Assembly: GCA_963789075.1 (NCBI GenBank)
Contig: CAWBJQ010000002.1
Span: 992,001 to 1,056,000 of the forward strand
Length of the DNA: 64,000 nucleotides
From: DATATJ01 sp963789075
GTDB lineage: Bacteria > Acidobacteriota > Vicinamibacteria > Vicinamibacterales > CAVVIG01
Direction of reading: 5' to 3'
The notes below the pieces were generated by a model that worked only from the letters and a program-made list of their open reading frames with translations, was not told the DNA's origin and searched no databases. This document shows positions 27,217 through 36,489 of the stretch, in pieces (positions within the stretch are counted from its first letter, which is position 1; each line of letters starts with the position of its first letter). The position numbers and the translations under genes are program-made.

Positions 27217-28883
27217 ATGGCACACTCGATAGACGATTTCTCCCTTCGGCATCTCGCAAAAATCGTCGATTCGTCAGACGACGCCATCGTCAGCAAAGAC
27301 CTGAATGGCACGATCTTGTCCTGGAACGCCGCCGCTGAGCGGATGTTCGGCTATACGCCGGCGGAGGCAATCGGTCGATCCATCCGCATGATCATTCCGG
27401 AGGTTCGCCTGAGCGAAGAAGAATTCGTGCTGGGTCGAATCCGCGAGGGCGAGTCCGTTCGACATTACGAGACCATCCGTCAGCGAAAGGACGGCACGCT
27501 GGTCCCGATTTCGCTCACTGTCTCGCCACTTTATGACGACGCTGGCGTCGTCATCGGCGCGTCGAAGATCGCCCGAGATATCACGGAGCGGGCGCGTCTT
27601 CAGGCCGCCGCGCAAGAACAAGCCTCGATCGCGCGGCAATTGAGCGAGATCGGCGTGATCGTCGCAGGTTCGCTCGATCAGAGCACGATCGTCCAGAAAG
27701 TGACGGACACGGCGACGGCGCTCACGCAAGCGGAATTCGGCGCATTCTTTTACAACGTGATCGATCCGCAATCGGCCGAGGCGTACAGCCTCTACACCTT
27801 GTCGGGCGCGTCGAAAGAGGCCTTTTCGGAGTTTCCCCAGCCGCGCGCGACCGCGCTGTTCGCGCCGATATTTCACGGCGAAGGCGCCGTTCGCTTGGAT
27901 GATGTGACGCAGGATCCGCGCTACGGCAAGAATCCTCCGCATCACGGGATGCCCGCAGGCCATTTGCCCGTGCGCAGTTATCTCGGCGTGCCGGTGAACG
28001 GCCCGTCCGGGGATGTGCTCGGGGGGCTCTTCTTTGGTCATTCACGCGCGGGCGTGTTCACCGAACAACACCAGCAACTCGCGACCGGCATTGCCGCGTG
28101 GGCGTCGGTGGCGCTCCACAATGCGCGAGCTGTACTTGCAGGCTCGCGACGCGGATCGTCAAAAGGACGAATTCCTGGCGGTGCTGTCGCACGAACTACG
28201 CACGCCGCTAAACGCGATCGTGGGCTACGCGCGCCTTCTGCGAGGAGGGATTCTCGAGGGCGAGAAGGCCACGCGCGGCCTCGAGACACTCGAACGCAAT
28301 GCCACCTCCTTGGCGCGAATCGTCGAGGACGTGTTCGATATCTCACGGATCGTGTCGGGAAAGATTCGGCTAGACGTCCAGGCGGTGGAACTGCCGCTCG
28401 TCGTGCAGAACGCCGTGGCCACGGTGCAGCCGACTGCAGACGCCAAGGGCGTGGAGCTCCGAACCATCATCGACCCACACGTTGGGCCGGTCTCTGGCGA
28501 TCCCGATCGGCTGCAACAGGTCGTCTGGAACCTGTTGACGAATGCGGTGAAATTCACACCCAAAGACGGTCGGGTACAGGTGCGACTCGAGCAAATGCAG
28601 CTCACACATCGAAATCGCCGTGAGTGATACGGGGATCGGCATTGGTTCCGACTTCTTACCGCACGTCTTCGAACGCTTCCGACAGGCTGACGCCGGACCC
28701 AAGGGAAAAAGGGCTGGTTTGGGGCTGGGCCTCTCGATCGTCCTGCAGATCGTAGAAATGCACGGCGGCTCGGTGCACGTGGCGAGCGACGGTGAAGGTC
28801 GCGGGTCCACGTTCCGTGTCCGGCTGCCGCTGATGGGGCATGACGATGGAGAGCGAGAAGACGCGCGAGCGCTCCCAGACTGA
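27217..28883 (+). CDS. PAS-GAF hybrid sensor histidine kinase, two frameshifts
   Basis: ATG 27217 (MAHSIDDFSLRHLAKIVDSS). A PAS domain (DDAIVSKDLNGTILSWNAAA) at ~15-130, a GAF domain (~150-300, ending HQQLATGIAAWASVALHNAR), HisKA with KDEFLAVLSHELRTPLNAIV (phospho-His in SHELRTP), and HATPase_c with NLLTNAVKFTPKDG, DTGIGI and GLGLGLSIVLQIVEMHGGSV. Two single-base insertions at about 28126 and 28590 split the frame. About 554 residues. No receiver is adjacent; it may act with the downstream phosphatase. Confidence 0.88.
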
Positions 28884-28927
28884 CCAACGGGGGCCGTCCC
28901 CTCCATGCTACGATCGCGCTCCTCCGC

Positions 28928-30379
28928 ATGTCAGTCACCGAACTCGTCGGCGGGGCCATCGGCGTCGTGCTGATGGTGCTGGGCCTGGCCTCGATGGCGG
29001 CCTGGAGCCTTCGACGCCGACCGGCCGAGCGGCAGCTCTTGTTCTTCGGGGCCTTGTGTGCGTGCTACGGCTTGCGCCTCATCGCCCAGCAGCCGTCCAT
29101 TCAAGCGTCGATCGGCGGCCCGAGCCGTACGTGGAACTACATCGTCGCCTTCATCACGTACTTCATCAACATTCCGAGCGGGCTCTTCGTCGAGGCGCTG
29201 ATTGGCGAGGGGTGGAAGCGCTCGATCCGGCGCATGTGGCAGGTGCAAGCTGCGTACTGCGTCGCGGCCATCAGCACGGATCTCTTCGTCGGTCGTCCGA
29301 ACGCGGCGATGGTTCCCAACCGGCCGCTCGTGCTGATGGGCCTGGCCGTCGGCGTGGTGAACCTGTGGCTCTATCGGCGTCGTTTGAATCGGTTGTTCGC
29401 GACGCGCGGAATCGCCGTCGGCGCAGTCGTCCTGCTGGTCTTTCTCATCAACGAGAATATCGGTCAGCCGCTCGTGCCAGACGTCAACATCGAGCCGATC
29501 GGTGTCTTCGTGTTCGTCGTGTCGCTGGCGTACGGCGTGGTCGGGAGCGTGTTTCGCAGTGAGGCGGAGCTCGTGGCGGTGCAGCGGGAGTTGGACACTG
29601 CGCGACAGATTCAGACGTCGCTGCTGCCACGCGACCTGCCGCGGGTACGCGATCTGGACGTAGCCGTGCGATATCTGCCCGTCACGGCGGTGGCGGGAGA
29701 TCTGTACGATTTTGTGGTGCTCGGACCGTCGCGTGTGGGCGTGCTGGTGGCCGACGTGGCGGGCCACGGCGTGCCGGCCGCGCTGGTGGCGTCGATGATC
29801 AAGGTGGCGTTTTCAGCGCAGGTCGACGAGGCCCACGATCCGGCGCGCGTCTTGACGGCGATCAATCGCATCCTGTGCCAGAACGTCGAGCGGGCGTTCG
29901 TGACAGCGATCTACGGCGTCATCGATACGGACCGTCGCACGATCACGATCGCCAACGCCGGGCATCCACCTCTGTTGATCGGACGTTCCAATCGGGGTGT
30001 CGAGGACAGTCGCGAGCATGGGTTGCTGCTCGGGTTCCTTTCCGATGCGACCTACGTGAATCGGGAGATCGCCCTCGAAGACGGCGATCGCCTCCTGTTT
30101 TACACCGACGGCATTCCAGAAACGCGAAATCCCAAGGGCGATTTTTTCGATGAGGAGCGGATGCGACGCTGGCTCGCCTCAACCGAAAACCGGGATGCCA
30201 CGCACTTCATTGACGCGGCGCTCGGTGAGCTCAGCGCCTGGCACGCCGGCGGCGGCTTCGAAGATGACGTAACCTTCGTGGTGGCTCGCTTCTCTGCATC
30301 GGAGAGTCACCGGGACGTTGAACAGCCTCTCCTGCCGTCCGCGTCCGCTGACAGGTCGCGATTCGTTGCGAGAAACTGA
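28928..30379 (+). CDS. membrane SpoIIE/RsbU-type PP2C phosphatase
   Basis: 483 residues, intact. Residues ~1-205 contain six to seven membrane helices (GGAIGVVLMVLGLASMAAWS, AVGAVVLLVFLINENIG). A short coiled coil (QRELDTARQIQTSLLPRDLP) leads to the PP2C/SpoIIE domain with AVAGDLYDFVVL, VADVAGHGVPAALVASMIKV and DRLLFYTDGIPETRN, holding the metal-binding Asp residues. Such enzymes dephosphorylate anti-anti-sigma factors in partner-switching. No anti-sigma or STAS gene is adjacent. Confidence 0.9.
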   Translation: MSVTELVGGAIGVVLMVLGLASMAAWSLRRRPAERQLLFFGALCACYGLRLIAQQPSIQASIGGPSRTWNYIVAFITYFINIPSGLFVEALIGEGWKRSIRRMWQVQAAYCVAAISTDLFVGRPNAAMVPNRPLVLMGLAVGVVNLWLYRRRLNRLFATRGIAVGAVVLLVFLINENIGQPLVPDVNIEPIGVFVFVVSLAYGVVGSVFRSEAELVAVQRELDTARQIQTSLLPRDLPRVRDLDVAVRYLPVTAVAGDLYDFVVLGPSRVGVLVADVAGHGVPAALVASMIKVAFSAQVDEAHDPARVLTAINRILCQNVERAFVTAIYGVIDTDRRTITIANAGHPPLLIGRSNRGVEDSREHGLLLGFLSDATYVNREIALEDGDRLLFYTDGIPETRNPKGDFFDEERMRRWLASTENRDATHFIDAALGELSAWHAGGGFEDDVTFVVARFSASESHRDVEQPLLPSASADRSRFVARN

Positions 30380-30399
30380 CGGATCACGCGCCCGTCAGT
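30375..30399. terminator. bidirectional hairpin holding both stop codons
   Basis: ACTGACGG-N9-CCGTCAGT, perfect 8-bp stem. The SpoIIE stop (30377-30379) lies in the left arm and the epoxide hydrolase stop (30395-30397) in the right arm. Confidence 0.6.
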
Positions 30400-31484
30400 C
30401 CACACTGCTGACAAACGCAATTACGTCGGCCGCAAGGTGCTCGGGTGCCTCGAGTGCGGCGAAGTGCCCGCCGCGCGGCATGTCTGTCCAGTGCACGACA
30501 TCGTACACGCGCTCGATCCATGTCCGCGGTGGGAACGGCGCCTCGTAGGGAAACCTGGCGATGCCGCACGGCACTCGGACTCGCTCACCGCGCTCGAAGC
30601 GCAGCGGCGTGCGCGCCGACTCCAAGTAGAGGCGCATGGACGAGGCGATCGTGTTGGTCGCCCAATAGATCGTGACGTTGGTCAGGATGGCGTCCAGCGG
30701 AATCGCGCTTTGCGGATCGGCCCATTCGCGGAATTTCTCGACAATCCAAGCCGCCAGTCCGGCTGGCGAGTCACTCAAGGCGTAACCCAATGTGAGGGGC
30801 CGCGTGCGCTGGACGTGACCGTACGCGGTACTGCTCGTCAATCCACTGCGCACGCTGATCTAGAAAAGACGCTTCCTCGGCAGAAGGGGCACGGTCCACA
30901 AACGGCGCGTATGAGCCTGGAATGTAATTGAGGTGAACGGCGATCACTCTGGTCGGGAACCGCACGGCGAGCCACGTGGCAATGCCCGCGCCCCAGTCGC
31001 CCCCTTGGACCGCAAAGCGATCGTAGCCAAGGGCTGTCATCAAGTCGGCGAACAGCGCGGCCATGCGCTCATTCGACATACCCGCCGACGAGGGCGCGTC
31101 GGAAAATCCGTAGCCTGGCAGCGATGGAACCACGACGTGAAACGCCTCCGCGAGCATCGGCACGATCGACAGCATCTCGACGAACGAGCCGGGCCACCCG
31201 TGGAGAAGCAGGACCGGCCTGGCGTCAGGATACGCGGATCTCACGTGTATGTAGTGAACACGCAGGTCGCCGAGCGTGGCCCTGAAGTGCGGTAAGCGGT
31301 TGATGTGGTGTTCCTGCGCTGGCCAGTCGAACTCCTCCAACCAGTAGCGCGCGACCTCACGCATCTCGCTCAGGGGAACGCCGCCGGTGTCGCTGACGCC
31401 GCCCGGCCAGCGGGTCGCACGCACGCGGTCACGAAGATCCCTGATCGTCTCTGAAGGCACGGCAACGCGAAGCGGCTCGATCAT
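30395..31484 (-). CDS. epoxide hydrolase (EHN-type), one frameshift
   Basis: ATG 31484 with GAGGAG 8 nt upstream (MIEPLRVAVPSETIRDLRDR). The EHN N-terminal segment YWLEEFDWPAQEHHINRLPH, oxyanion HGWPGSFVEML, nucleophile Asp in VQGGDWGAGIATWLA and catalytic His in MPRGGHFAALEAPE identify the family. One indel near 30830 separates the last ~145 residues. About 363 residues joined. Hydrolyses epoxides to diols; the natural substrate is unknown. Confidence 0.88.
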
Positions 31485-31598
31485 GTTCGACTCCTCGCTT
31501 AGTCGATCATAAATTTTACTGTGGCAACGCGCGTCTTCGAGTGTAGGATGCTGCGATTCGGTTGGCCCACGTTCACCCCGTACCGACAAGGAGAGATC

Positions 31599-32240
31599 AT
31601 GACGCCTCGTCTCAAGGGAATCGCGTTCGCGCTCGCCGTGGCCCTGCTCATCACGGTGGCGCCGGTTGCCACCCAGAGCCAATCGCCTGGTCAGGCGGGC
31701 GGGGTACCGAACCTTGCCGCGCAGATTGCCGCGCTCCGAGCGGAGATCGCGGCGCTGCAGCCCAATCCCAAGCTGCTGTTCACGCAGCACGACAAGGTAG
31801 TGACGTTCGATCCCGCGACCGGCATCGGCGCACAGACGGGCGTGGCGACCGGCAGGATCTCCGGCGTCTCGATCGTGAATTTCAAATTCACCATCACTTC
31901 GTTTCCCAATTTCGCCTTCGATAACCGTGCCGGGATCACCGATCTTGACGGCGACCAGATCATTTTCAGCAACGTCGGGACGGGCCGATTCGTCATTCCG
32001 GCCTTGACCGATCCCACGCTCGGCGGGAATCCCGGCGCCCCGCCGTTTCAACCCTTCGGAAACGGGCTCGGCGGTCCGCTCGTGGGTGCCTACGAGGTCG
32101 TCGCCACGTCGGGAAAGTACGTGGCTTCGTACCCGATCGGCCAATTGTTTGATTATCGTGCGGTTGCGTACAACCCCTCGTCACCACCGACCCCCCCTGG
32201 GACGGTCGGATCGGTGTACGTCGAGGTATTCGAGCGATAG
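31599..32240 (+). CDS. secreted hypothetical protein
   Basis: 213 residues from ATG 31599 with AAGGAGAG upstream. Signal peptide GIAFALAVALLITVAPVATQ, a short helical stretch (NLAAQIAALRAEIAALQPNP), then a beta-rich domain (VTFDPATGIGAQTG, DQIIFSNVGTGRFVIPALTD) and a Pro-rich end. No family recognised. Confidence 0.7.
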   Translation: MTPRLKGIAFALAVALLITVAPVATQSQSPGQAGGVPNLAAQIAALRAEIAALQPNPKLLFTQHDKVVTFDPATGIGAQTGVATGRISGVSIVNFKFTITSFPNFAFDNRAGITDLDGDQIIFSNVGTGRFVIPALTDPTLGGNPGAPPFQPFGNGLGGPLVGAYEVVATSGKYVASYPIGQLFDYRAVAYNPSSPPTPPGTVGSVYVEVFER

Positions 32241-32351
32241 CGGGCGGGGCGTCGTGCCGGTTCGTGCAGTGCTGTGACGTTGTGCGCCGTGCAACAGCGC
32301 GCCGATTGCCCGGTTGATCGCTTAATGGTAGCCTCCGCGCCGGAGGCCCAA

Positions 32352-32774
32352 ATGCGTCGAGCACTGCTGTCGCTGGCTGTTGCGGCGTTGCTGGTCACGT
32401 CGGTCGTGGCGCAGCAACAACCAGCGTCCCTTTACATCCCGCCGACCGGCGACGGGTTCGACGTGTATCTTGCGGCGGCGATGCTGAAGAAGGGCGTCCC
32501 CGTCACGGTGCTCGATCATCAAGACGGCGCGACCTTCGTGCTCAAGTCCGCGAAGGTCGAGACGAAGCAGGTCGGCGGGGGAGCCAAACTGGTCAATTGC
32601 CTCTTCGCTTCTTGCGCGGGGAACGAAGACAAGGGCACCACGTCCGTGCAACTGATTCAAGCCGGAACCATCAAGTGGTCGTATTCCGTCAACAAAGGGC
32701 GCGGCGAGAAGAACATGCAGTCGATGGCGGAAGCGATTGCGAAGCACCTCAAGAGCGAGTTCTTCCACAAATAA
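32352..32774 (+). CDS. small secreted hypothetical protein
   Basis: 140 residues from ATG 32352, with GGAGG 5 nt upstream. Signal peptide ALLSLAVAALLVTSVVAQQQ, then GFDVYLAAAMLKKGVPVTVL, resembling periplasmic or lipoprotein-associated DUFs with a TIM-like first strand, two cysteines (NCLFASCAG) and a C-terminal helix. Family not recognised. Confidence 0.7.
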   Translation: MRRALLSLAVAALLVTSVVAQQQPASLYIPPTGDGFDVYLAAAMLKKGVPVTVLDHQDGATFVLKSAKVETKQVGGGAKLVNCLFASCAGNEDKGTTSVQLIQAGTIKWSYSVNKGRGEKNMQSMAEAIAKHLKSEFFHK

Positions 32775-32850
32775 CGCGCGGTTGAAAACTCTGACGAAAT
32801 ACTACAACGCGCGACAATTCAGGCCCCGCGGAGTGTGATAGCTTCCTCGC

Positions 32851-33753
32851 GTGAATACTGTTGCGGAAGCTGTTCCCACATCGGCGGGGGCCGACTCCAG
32901 CCGGGGTCTGCTGCTGCCGGCTGTCATGATCGGTGTCGCCATCCTGCTGTTTTTCACGCTCGACACCAAGCGCGCGGCCCCCGGCTTCACCCTCGATCAC
33001 TTTCTTGCGCTCGGCGCCATCCTGTTCTTCGCCGGCATGATGAGCGGGATGACCGGCTTCGCGTTCTCGGCGATTGGCGCATTGACGCTCTTCCTCCTGA
33101 CGCCGATTGTCGCCGTCCCATTGCTCCAGGCGCTATCGGGCTGCAACCAACTGCTCTCGATCGGCAAGCTGCGGAAGGACATGCCGCGGACCGCAAAGGA
33201 GTGGTGGCCGACTGGCCCTGGTCCGGCGATCGTCGGCGGTCTGGCCGGCGTCCAGGTTGGGGTCTGGCTGCTGCACAACCTGCCTGGCCCGCAAATCATG
33301 TTGATTCTTGGGGCGCTGATCGTCCTCTATTCCGCGTATTCACTGTTCAAGCCGAGCGGCCTCAAGATCCACGGATTCGGCGGCGCGCCGACCGGTCTGC
33401 TCGTCGGCGCTCTGGGCGGAGCGATTGGGGGCTTCACGGCATTTCCCGGACTGACAGTCGTGGTCTGGACCGGTCTGCGGGATCTCTCGAAACATAAGGC
33501 GCGCGCGATCGTCCAGCCCTTCATCCTCGTGCTGCAGTTCGTCTCCCTCGCGACCAACGCGTTCCAGCATCCCAACAACTTCGGCGCCAGTTTCTGGATC
33601 ATGCTCGCCTTGACGATTCCCGTTGTGCTGCCCGGGACGCTCACCGGCGTCTGGCTGTATCACCGCATATCCGACGTGGAGTTCAAGCGGGCCTGTTTCA
33701 TTCTGCTCGCCGTCTCCGGCATCGGACTGCTCGTGAAGGCACTGACGCACTGA
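32851..33753 (+). CDS. TauE/SafE-family sulfite/organic anion exporter
   Basis: 300 residues from GTG 32851; TAGCTT ends 6 nt before it. Seven to eight membrane helices with the two internally repeated glycine-rich motifs of the family (AGMMSGMTGFAFSAIGAL and VGALGGAIGGFTAFPG). Transports small anions such as sulfite or sulfoacetate; specificity cannot be read from sequence. Confidence 0.85.
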   Translation: MNTVAEAVPTSAGADSSRGLLLPAVMIGVAILLFFTLDTKRAAPGFTLDHFLALGAILFFAGMMSGMTGFAFSAIGALTLFLLTPIVAVPLLQALSGCNQLLSIGKLRKDMPRTAKEWWPTGPGPAIVGGLAGVQVGVWLLHNLPGPQIMLILGALIVLYSAYSLFKPSGLKIHGFGGAPTGLLVGALGGAIGGFTAFPGLTVVVWTGLRDLSKHKARAIVQPFILVLQFVSLATNAFQHPNNFGASFWIMLALTIPVVLPGTLTGVWLYHRISDVEFKRACFILLAVSGIGLLVKALTH

Positions 33754-33776
33754 GTGCCGCAGGATCAGGAGCAGGA

Positions 33777-33798
33777 GACGGCTGGCCGATTCGCCGTC
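33777..33798. terminator. hairpin between convergent tauE-like and PLP genes
   Basis: GACGGC-N10-GCCGTC, 6-bp perfect stem overlapping the stop codon of the PLP enzyme. Weak but suitably placed. Confidence 0.35.
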
Positions 33799-34957
33799 AG
33801 CCGGCCTGGGCCTTGGCGAGCGCCTGATCCAGATCGGCAAAGAGGTCGTCCGCGTCCTCGATGCCGACCGACAGCCTGAGCAGATCGGCCGGGCACGGCG
33901 AGTCGTCGCCTTCGACGCTCCGGCGATGTTCAATCAAACTCTCGACGCCGCCCAGCGACGTTGCGCGCTTCCACAGGTGGACGTGGGCGGCCGTGGCAAT
34001 CGCCGTCTGCTCAGAGCCGGTGCGAATCGAGAGCATGCCGCCGAAGCCGCCGTCCATCTGCCTGCAGGCCACCGCGTGATCGGGGTGAGACGGCAATCCC
34101 GGATACAGGACCTCCGTGACATGCGGATGATTCGATAAGCGCGTCGCCAGCGACATCGCTGACGCGCACGCCGCGGCCAGGCGCAGCGGCAGCGTCCGCA
34201 TCCCGCGGATCAGCAGATACGCCTCGAACGGCCCGAGGATTTGGCCCAGCGTGGTTCGGACCCGCGTAATGCGCTGCCAGAAGTCGTCGTCTCTTGCGGC
34301 CGCCAGCGCTCCGGCGATCACATCCGAGTGGCCGTTGAGATATTTGGTCGCCGAGTGCATGACGATGTCGGCGCCGTGCTCGATCGGGCGGGTGAGCAGG
34401 GGAGTGGCGCACGTCGAATCAACGGCCAGGCGGGCACCTGCGGCATGGGCGATTTCGGCGAGCGCGCGGATGTCCGGAACGCTCCACAACGGATTCGCCG
34501 GCGACTCCAGCCAGACGAGCTTCGTGGCGCCGGGCTTCACGGCGGCCTGAACGGCGCGCGGATCTTCGACGTCGACGAACGTGATGTCGAGGCCCCAGTG
34601 CGTCGCGTCCTTCAACAGCCAACTGCGCAATCCCCAGTACATCACTTTGGGCGCGATGACGTGATCGCCTGGCGTCAAGGCCAGGAACACGGCCGTCGCC
34701 GCAGACATGCCGGAGCCGAACACCATGGCCACCGGAGCGCCCTCGAGCATGCTGAGAATCGCTTCGGCGTGGCGGATGTTGGCGTTGTCCGGCCGTCCGT
34801 ACACGTTGCCGCTGCGGTACGCGTTGTCGGGATCGCGGATATACGTCGTGGCGACACTGATGGGCGGAACGACGGCGCGCGTGACCTCGTCGATTGCGCC
34901 CAAGGCTTGAGCGACTTTGGTGCGCGACGACCACTGCGAGAGCAATTTGTCAGACAT
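33797..34957 (-). CDS. cystathionine gamma-synthase/lyase-family PLP enzyme
   Basis: 386 residues from ATG 34957 (MSDKLLSQWSSRTKVAQALG); the longer in-frame extension is unlikely. YGRPDNANIRHAEAILSMLE and FGSGMSAATAVFLALTPGDH bind PLP; Lys205 in MHSATKYLNGHSD forms the Schiff base. Member of the Cys/Met metabolism family; gamma-synthase, gamma-lyase and beta-lyase cannot be separated on these motifs. Divergent from the Yip1 gene. Intact. Confidence 0.88.
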   Translation of the reverse strand: MSDKLLSQWSSRTKVAQALGAIDEVTRAVVPPISVATTYIRDPDNAYRSGNVYGRPDNANIRHAEAILSMLEGAPVAMVFGSGMSAATAVFLALTPGDHVIAPKVMYWGLRSWLLKDATHWGLDITFVDVEDPRAVQAAVKPGATKLVWLESPANPLWSVPDIRALAEIAHAAGARLAVDSTCATPLLTRPIEHGADIVMHSATKYLNGHSDVIAGALAAARDDDFWQRITRVRTTLGQILGPFEAYLLIRGMRTLPLRLAAACASAMSLATRLSNHPHVTEVLYPGLPSHPDHAVACRQMDGGFGGMLSIRTGSEQTAIATAAHVHLWKRATSLGGVESLIEHRRSVEGDDSPCPADLLRLSVGIEDADDLFADLDQALAKAQAG

Positions 34958-35117
34958 GGGATGTTCTACCTGGTGCATCGATAAGAAGGGCGAAGGCCCG
35001 AGTCGGCGGTTTGAATAACGAAACTGACGAATTGTACGCCGCCCGGTCGAAATCACAGAATTGGCACCAAGGGAGGGGGCGACGGTCCGGGGGATGGACT
35101 GTTTGTCAAACGTTTTC

Positions 35118-35147
35118 TTGACACCGCGGCGGCCTTCAGGCTCAATA
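35118..35147 (+). promoter_or_regulatory. promoter of the Yip1-domain gene
   Basis: TTGACA (35118-35123), 18-bp spacer, TCAATA (35142-35147). Preceded by TTTGTCAAACGTTTTC, giving a partial dyad with the -35 hexamer. Confidence 0.35.
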
Positions 35148-35172
35148 CGGTCTCCGATTACACCAGGAGACG

Positions 35173-36423
35173 ATGATGGACGCAGTCACGCGCGCAAAGA
35201 ACATTTGTCTCACACCCAAGACTGAGTGGCCGGTCATCGCCGAGGAGCAGACGCCCACTGCGGCGCTGATCACCGGGTACGTCGCGCCACTCGCGGCGAT
35301 TGGTGCCGTCGCCGGCCTGATCGGCGGCTCGATCGTCGGTGTCACGCTGCCGTTCGCGGGCACCTATCGTGTCCCGATCGTCAGCGGGCTCGTCACCGCC
35401 ATCTTCACGTTCGTGATGGCGATCGTCGGCGTGTTCATCCTCTCGTTCGTGATCAGTGCGCTCGCGCCGACCTTCGACGGCCAGAAGAGCAGCGCCCAGG
35501 CACTGAAAGTCGCGGTCTACTCGTACACCCCTGCATGGATTGCCGGAGTGCTGCACATCCTGCCGCTGCTGGGGCTGCTGAGTATCCTCGCGGCTTTCTA
35601 CGGGTTGTATCTGCTCTATCTCGGACTCCCGCGCCTGATGAAATGCCCGGAGGACAAGGCGGTCGTCTACACCGCTGTCGTCGTCGTGTGCGCGATCGTG
35701 CTCTCGATCTGCATCGGCGCGGTTGGCGCGGCAGTCGCCGGCGCCGGGATGATGACGACCGGCGCATTGGCGGCGGGCTCCCGCGGCAGCCGCGCCAACG
35801 TGCAATTCGACAAGGACAGCGCGCTCGGCAAGCTGCAGGCATTCGGCGACAAGCTGGACGAGAGCAACAAGAAAGCCGAAGCGGCACAGAAGGCCGGCGA
35901 TCAGAAGGCCGCGGTGGCTGCGTCGATGGACGGGCTCGCCACGCTGCTCGGCGGCGGCAAACACGTCGATCCGATCGGCATCGACCAGCTCAAGCCGTTC
36001 GTGCCCGACACCTTTGCGGGGCTCGCCAAGAAGAGCAGCAGCGCGGAGAAGAACGGGATCGCGGGCTTGATGGTCTCCAAGGCCGAAGCGGTGTACAGCG
36101 ACGGCGCAGACAAGCGTGTCACCCTCGAGATCTCGGACTCGGGCGGCGCCAGCGGGCTGATGAGCCTGGCCGGATGGGCCAACGTGCAGGACGAGAAAGA
36201 CAATGAGAACGAATCCGAGCGGACCCACAAGGTCGACGGCCGGCTGGTGCACGAGAAACTGTCGAAGAACGGCGGCACGAACGAGTTCTCCGTCGTCCTC
36301 GCGGATCGCTTCGTCGTCAGCGCATCTGGAAGGGGCGTCGGGCTGAACGACCTGAAACAGGCCGTCAGCGGGCTGGACCTTGGGAAGCTCGAGTCGCTGA
36401 AGGATGCCGGCGTCCAGAAATAA
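35173..36423 (+). CDS. Yip1-domain membrane protein with large C-terminal extension
   Basis: 416 residues; AGGAG lies just upstream. Residues 1-~195 form a Yip1-type five-helix domain (RAKNICLTPKTEWPVIAEEQ, ALKVAVYSYTPAWIAGVLHI). The C-terminal ~210 residues are soluble, starting with a Lys/Ala-rich helix (DESNKKAEAAQKAGDQKAAV) and a folded domain (LKPFVPDTFAGLAKKSSSAE, NEFSVVLADRFVVSASGRG). Envelope-located, function unknown. Intact. Confidence 0.8.
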   Translation: MMDAVTRAKNICLTPKTEWPVIAEEQTPTAALITGYVAPLAAIGAVAGLIGGSIVGVTLPFAGTYRVPIVSGLVTAIFTFVMAIVGVFILSFVISALAPTFDGQKSSAQALKVAVYSYTPAWIAGVLHILPLLGLLSILAAFYGLYLLYLGLPRLMKCPEDKAVVYTAVVVVCAIVLSICIGAVGAAVAGAGMMTTGALAAGSRGSRANVQFDKDSALGKLQAFGDKLDESNKKAEAAQKAGDQKAAVAASMDGLATLLGGGKHVDPIGIDQLKPFVPDTFAGLAKKSSSAEKNGIAGLMVSKAEAVYSDGADKRVTLEISDSGGASGLMSLAGWANVQDEKDNENESERTHKVDGRLVHEKLSKNGGTNEFSVVLADRFVVSASGRGVGLNDLKQAVSGLDLGKLESLKDAGVQK

Positions 36424-36429
36424 GCCTGA

Positions 36430-36473
36430 CCTCTCGCGCTGACGGCCGCATCGGCCTGAATCCGCGCGAGAGG
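36430..36473. terminator. strong bidirectional hairpin
   Basis: Perfect 10-bp stem CCTCTCGCGC / GCGCGAGAGG with an inner GGCC-N5-GGCC stem in the loop, between the convergent Yip1 and acylase genes. No U-tract on either side. Confidence 0.6.
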
Positions 36474-36489
36474 CTCGCTTCCGCCATCA

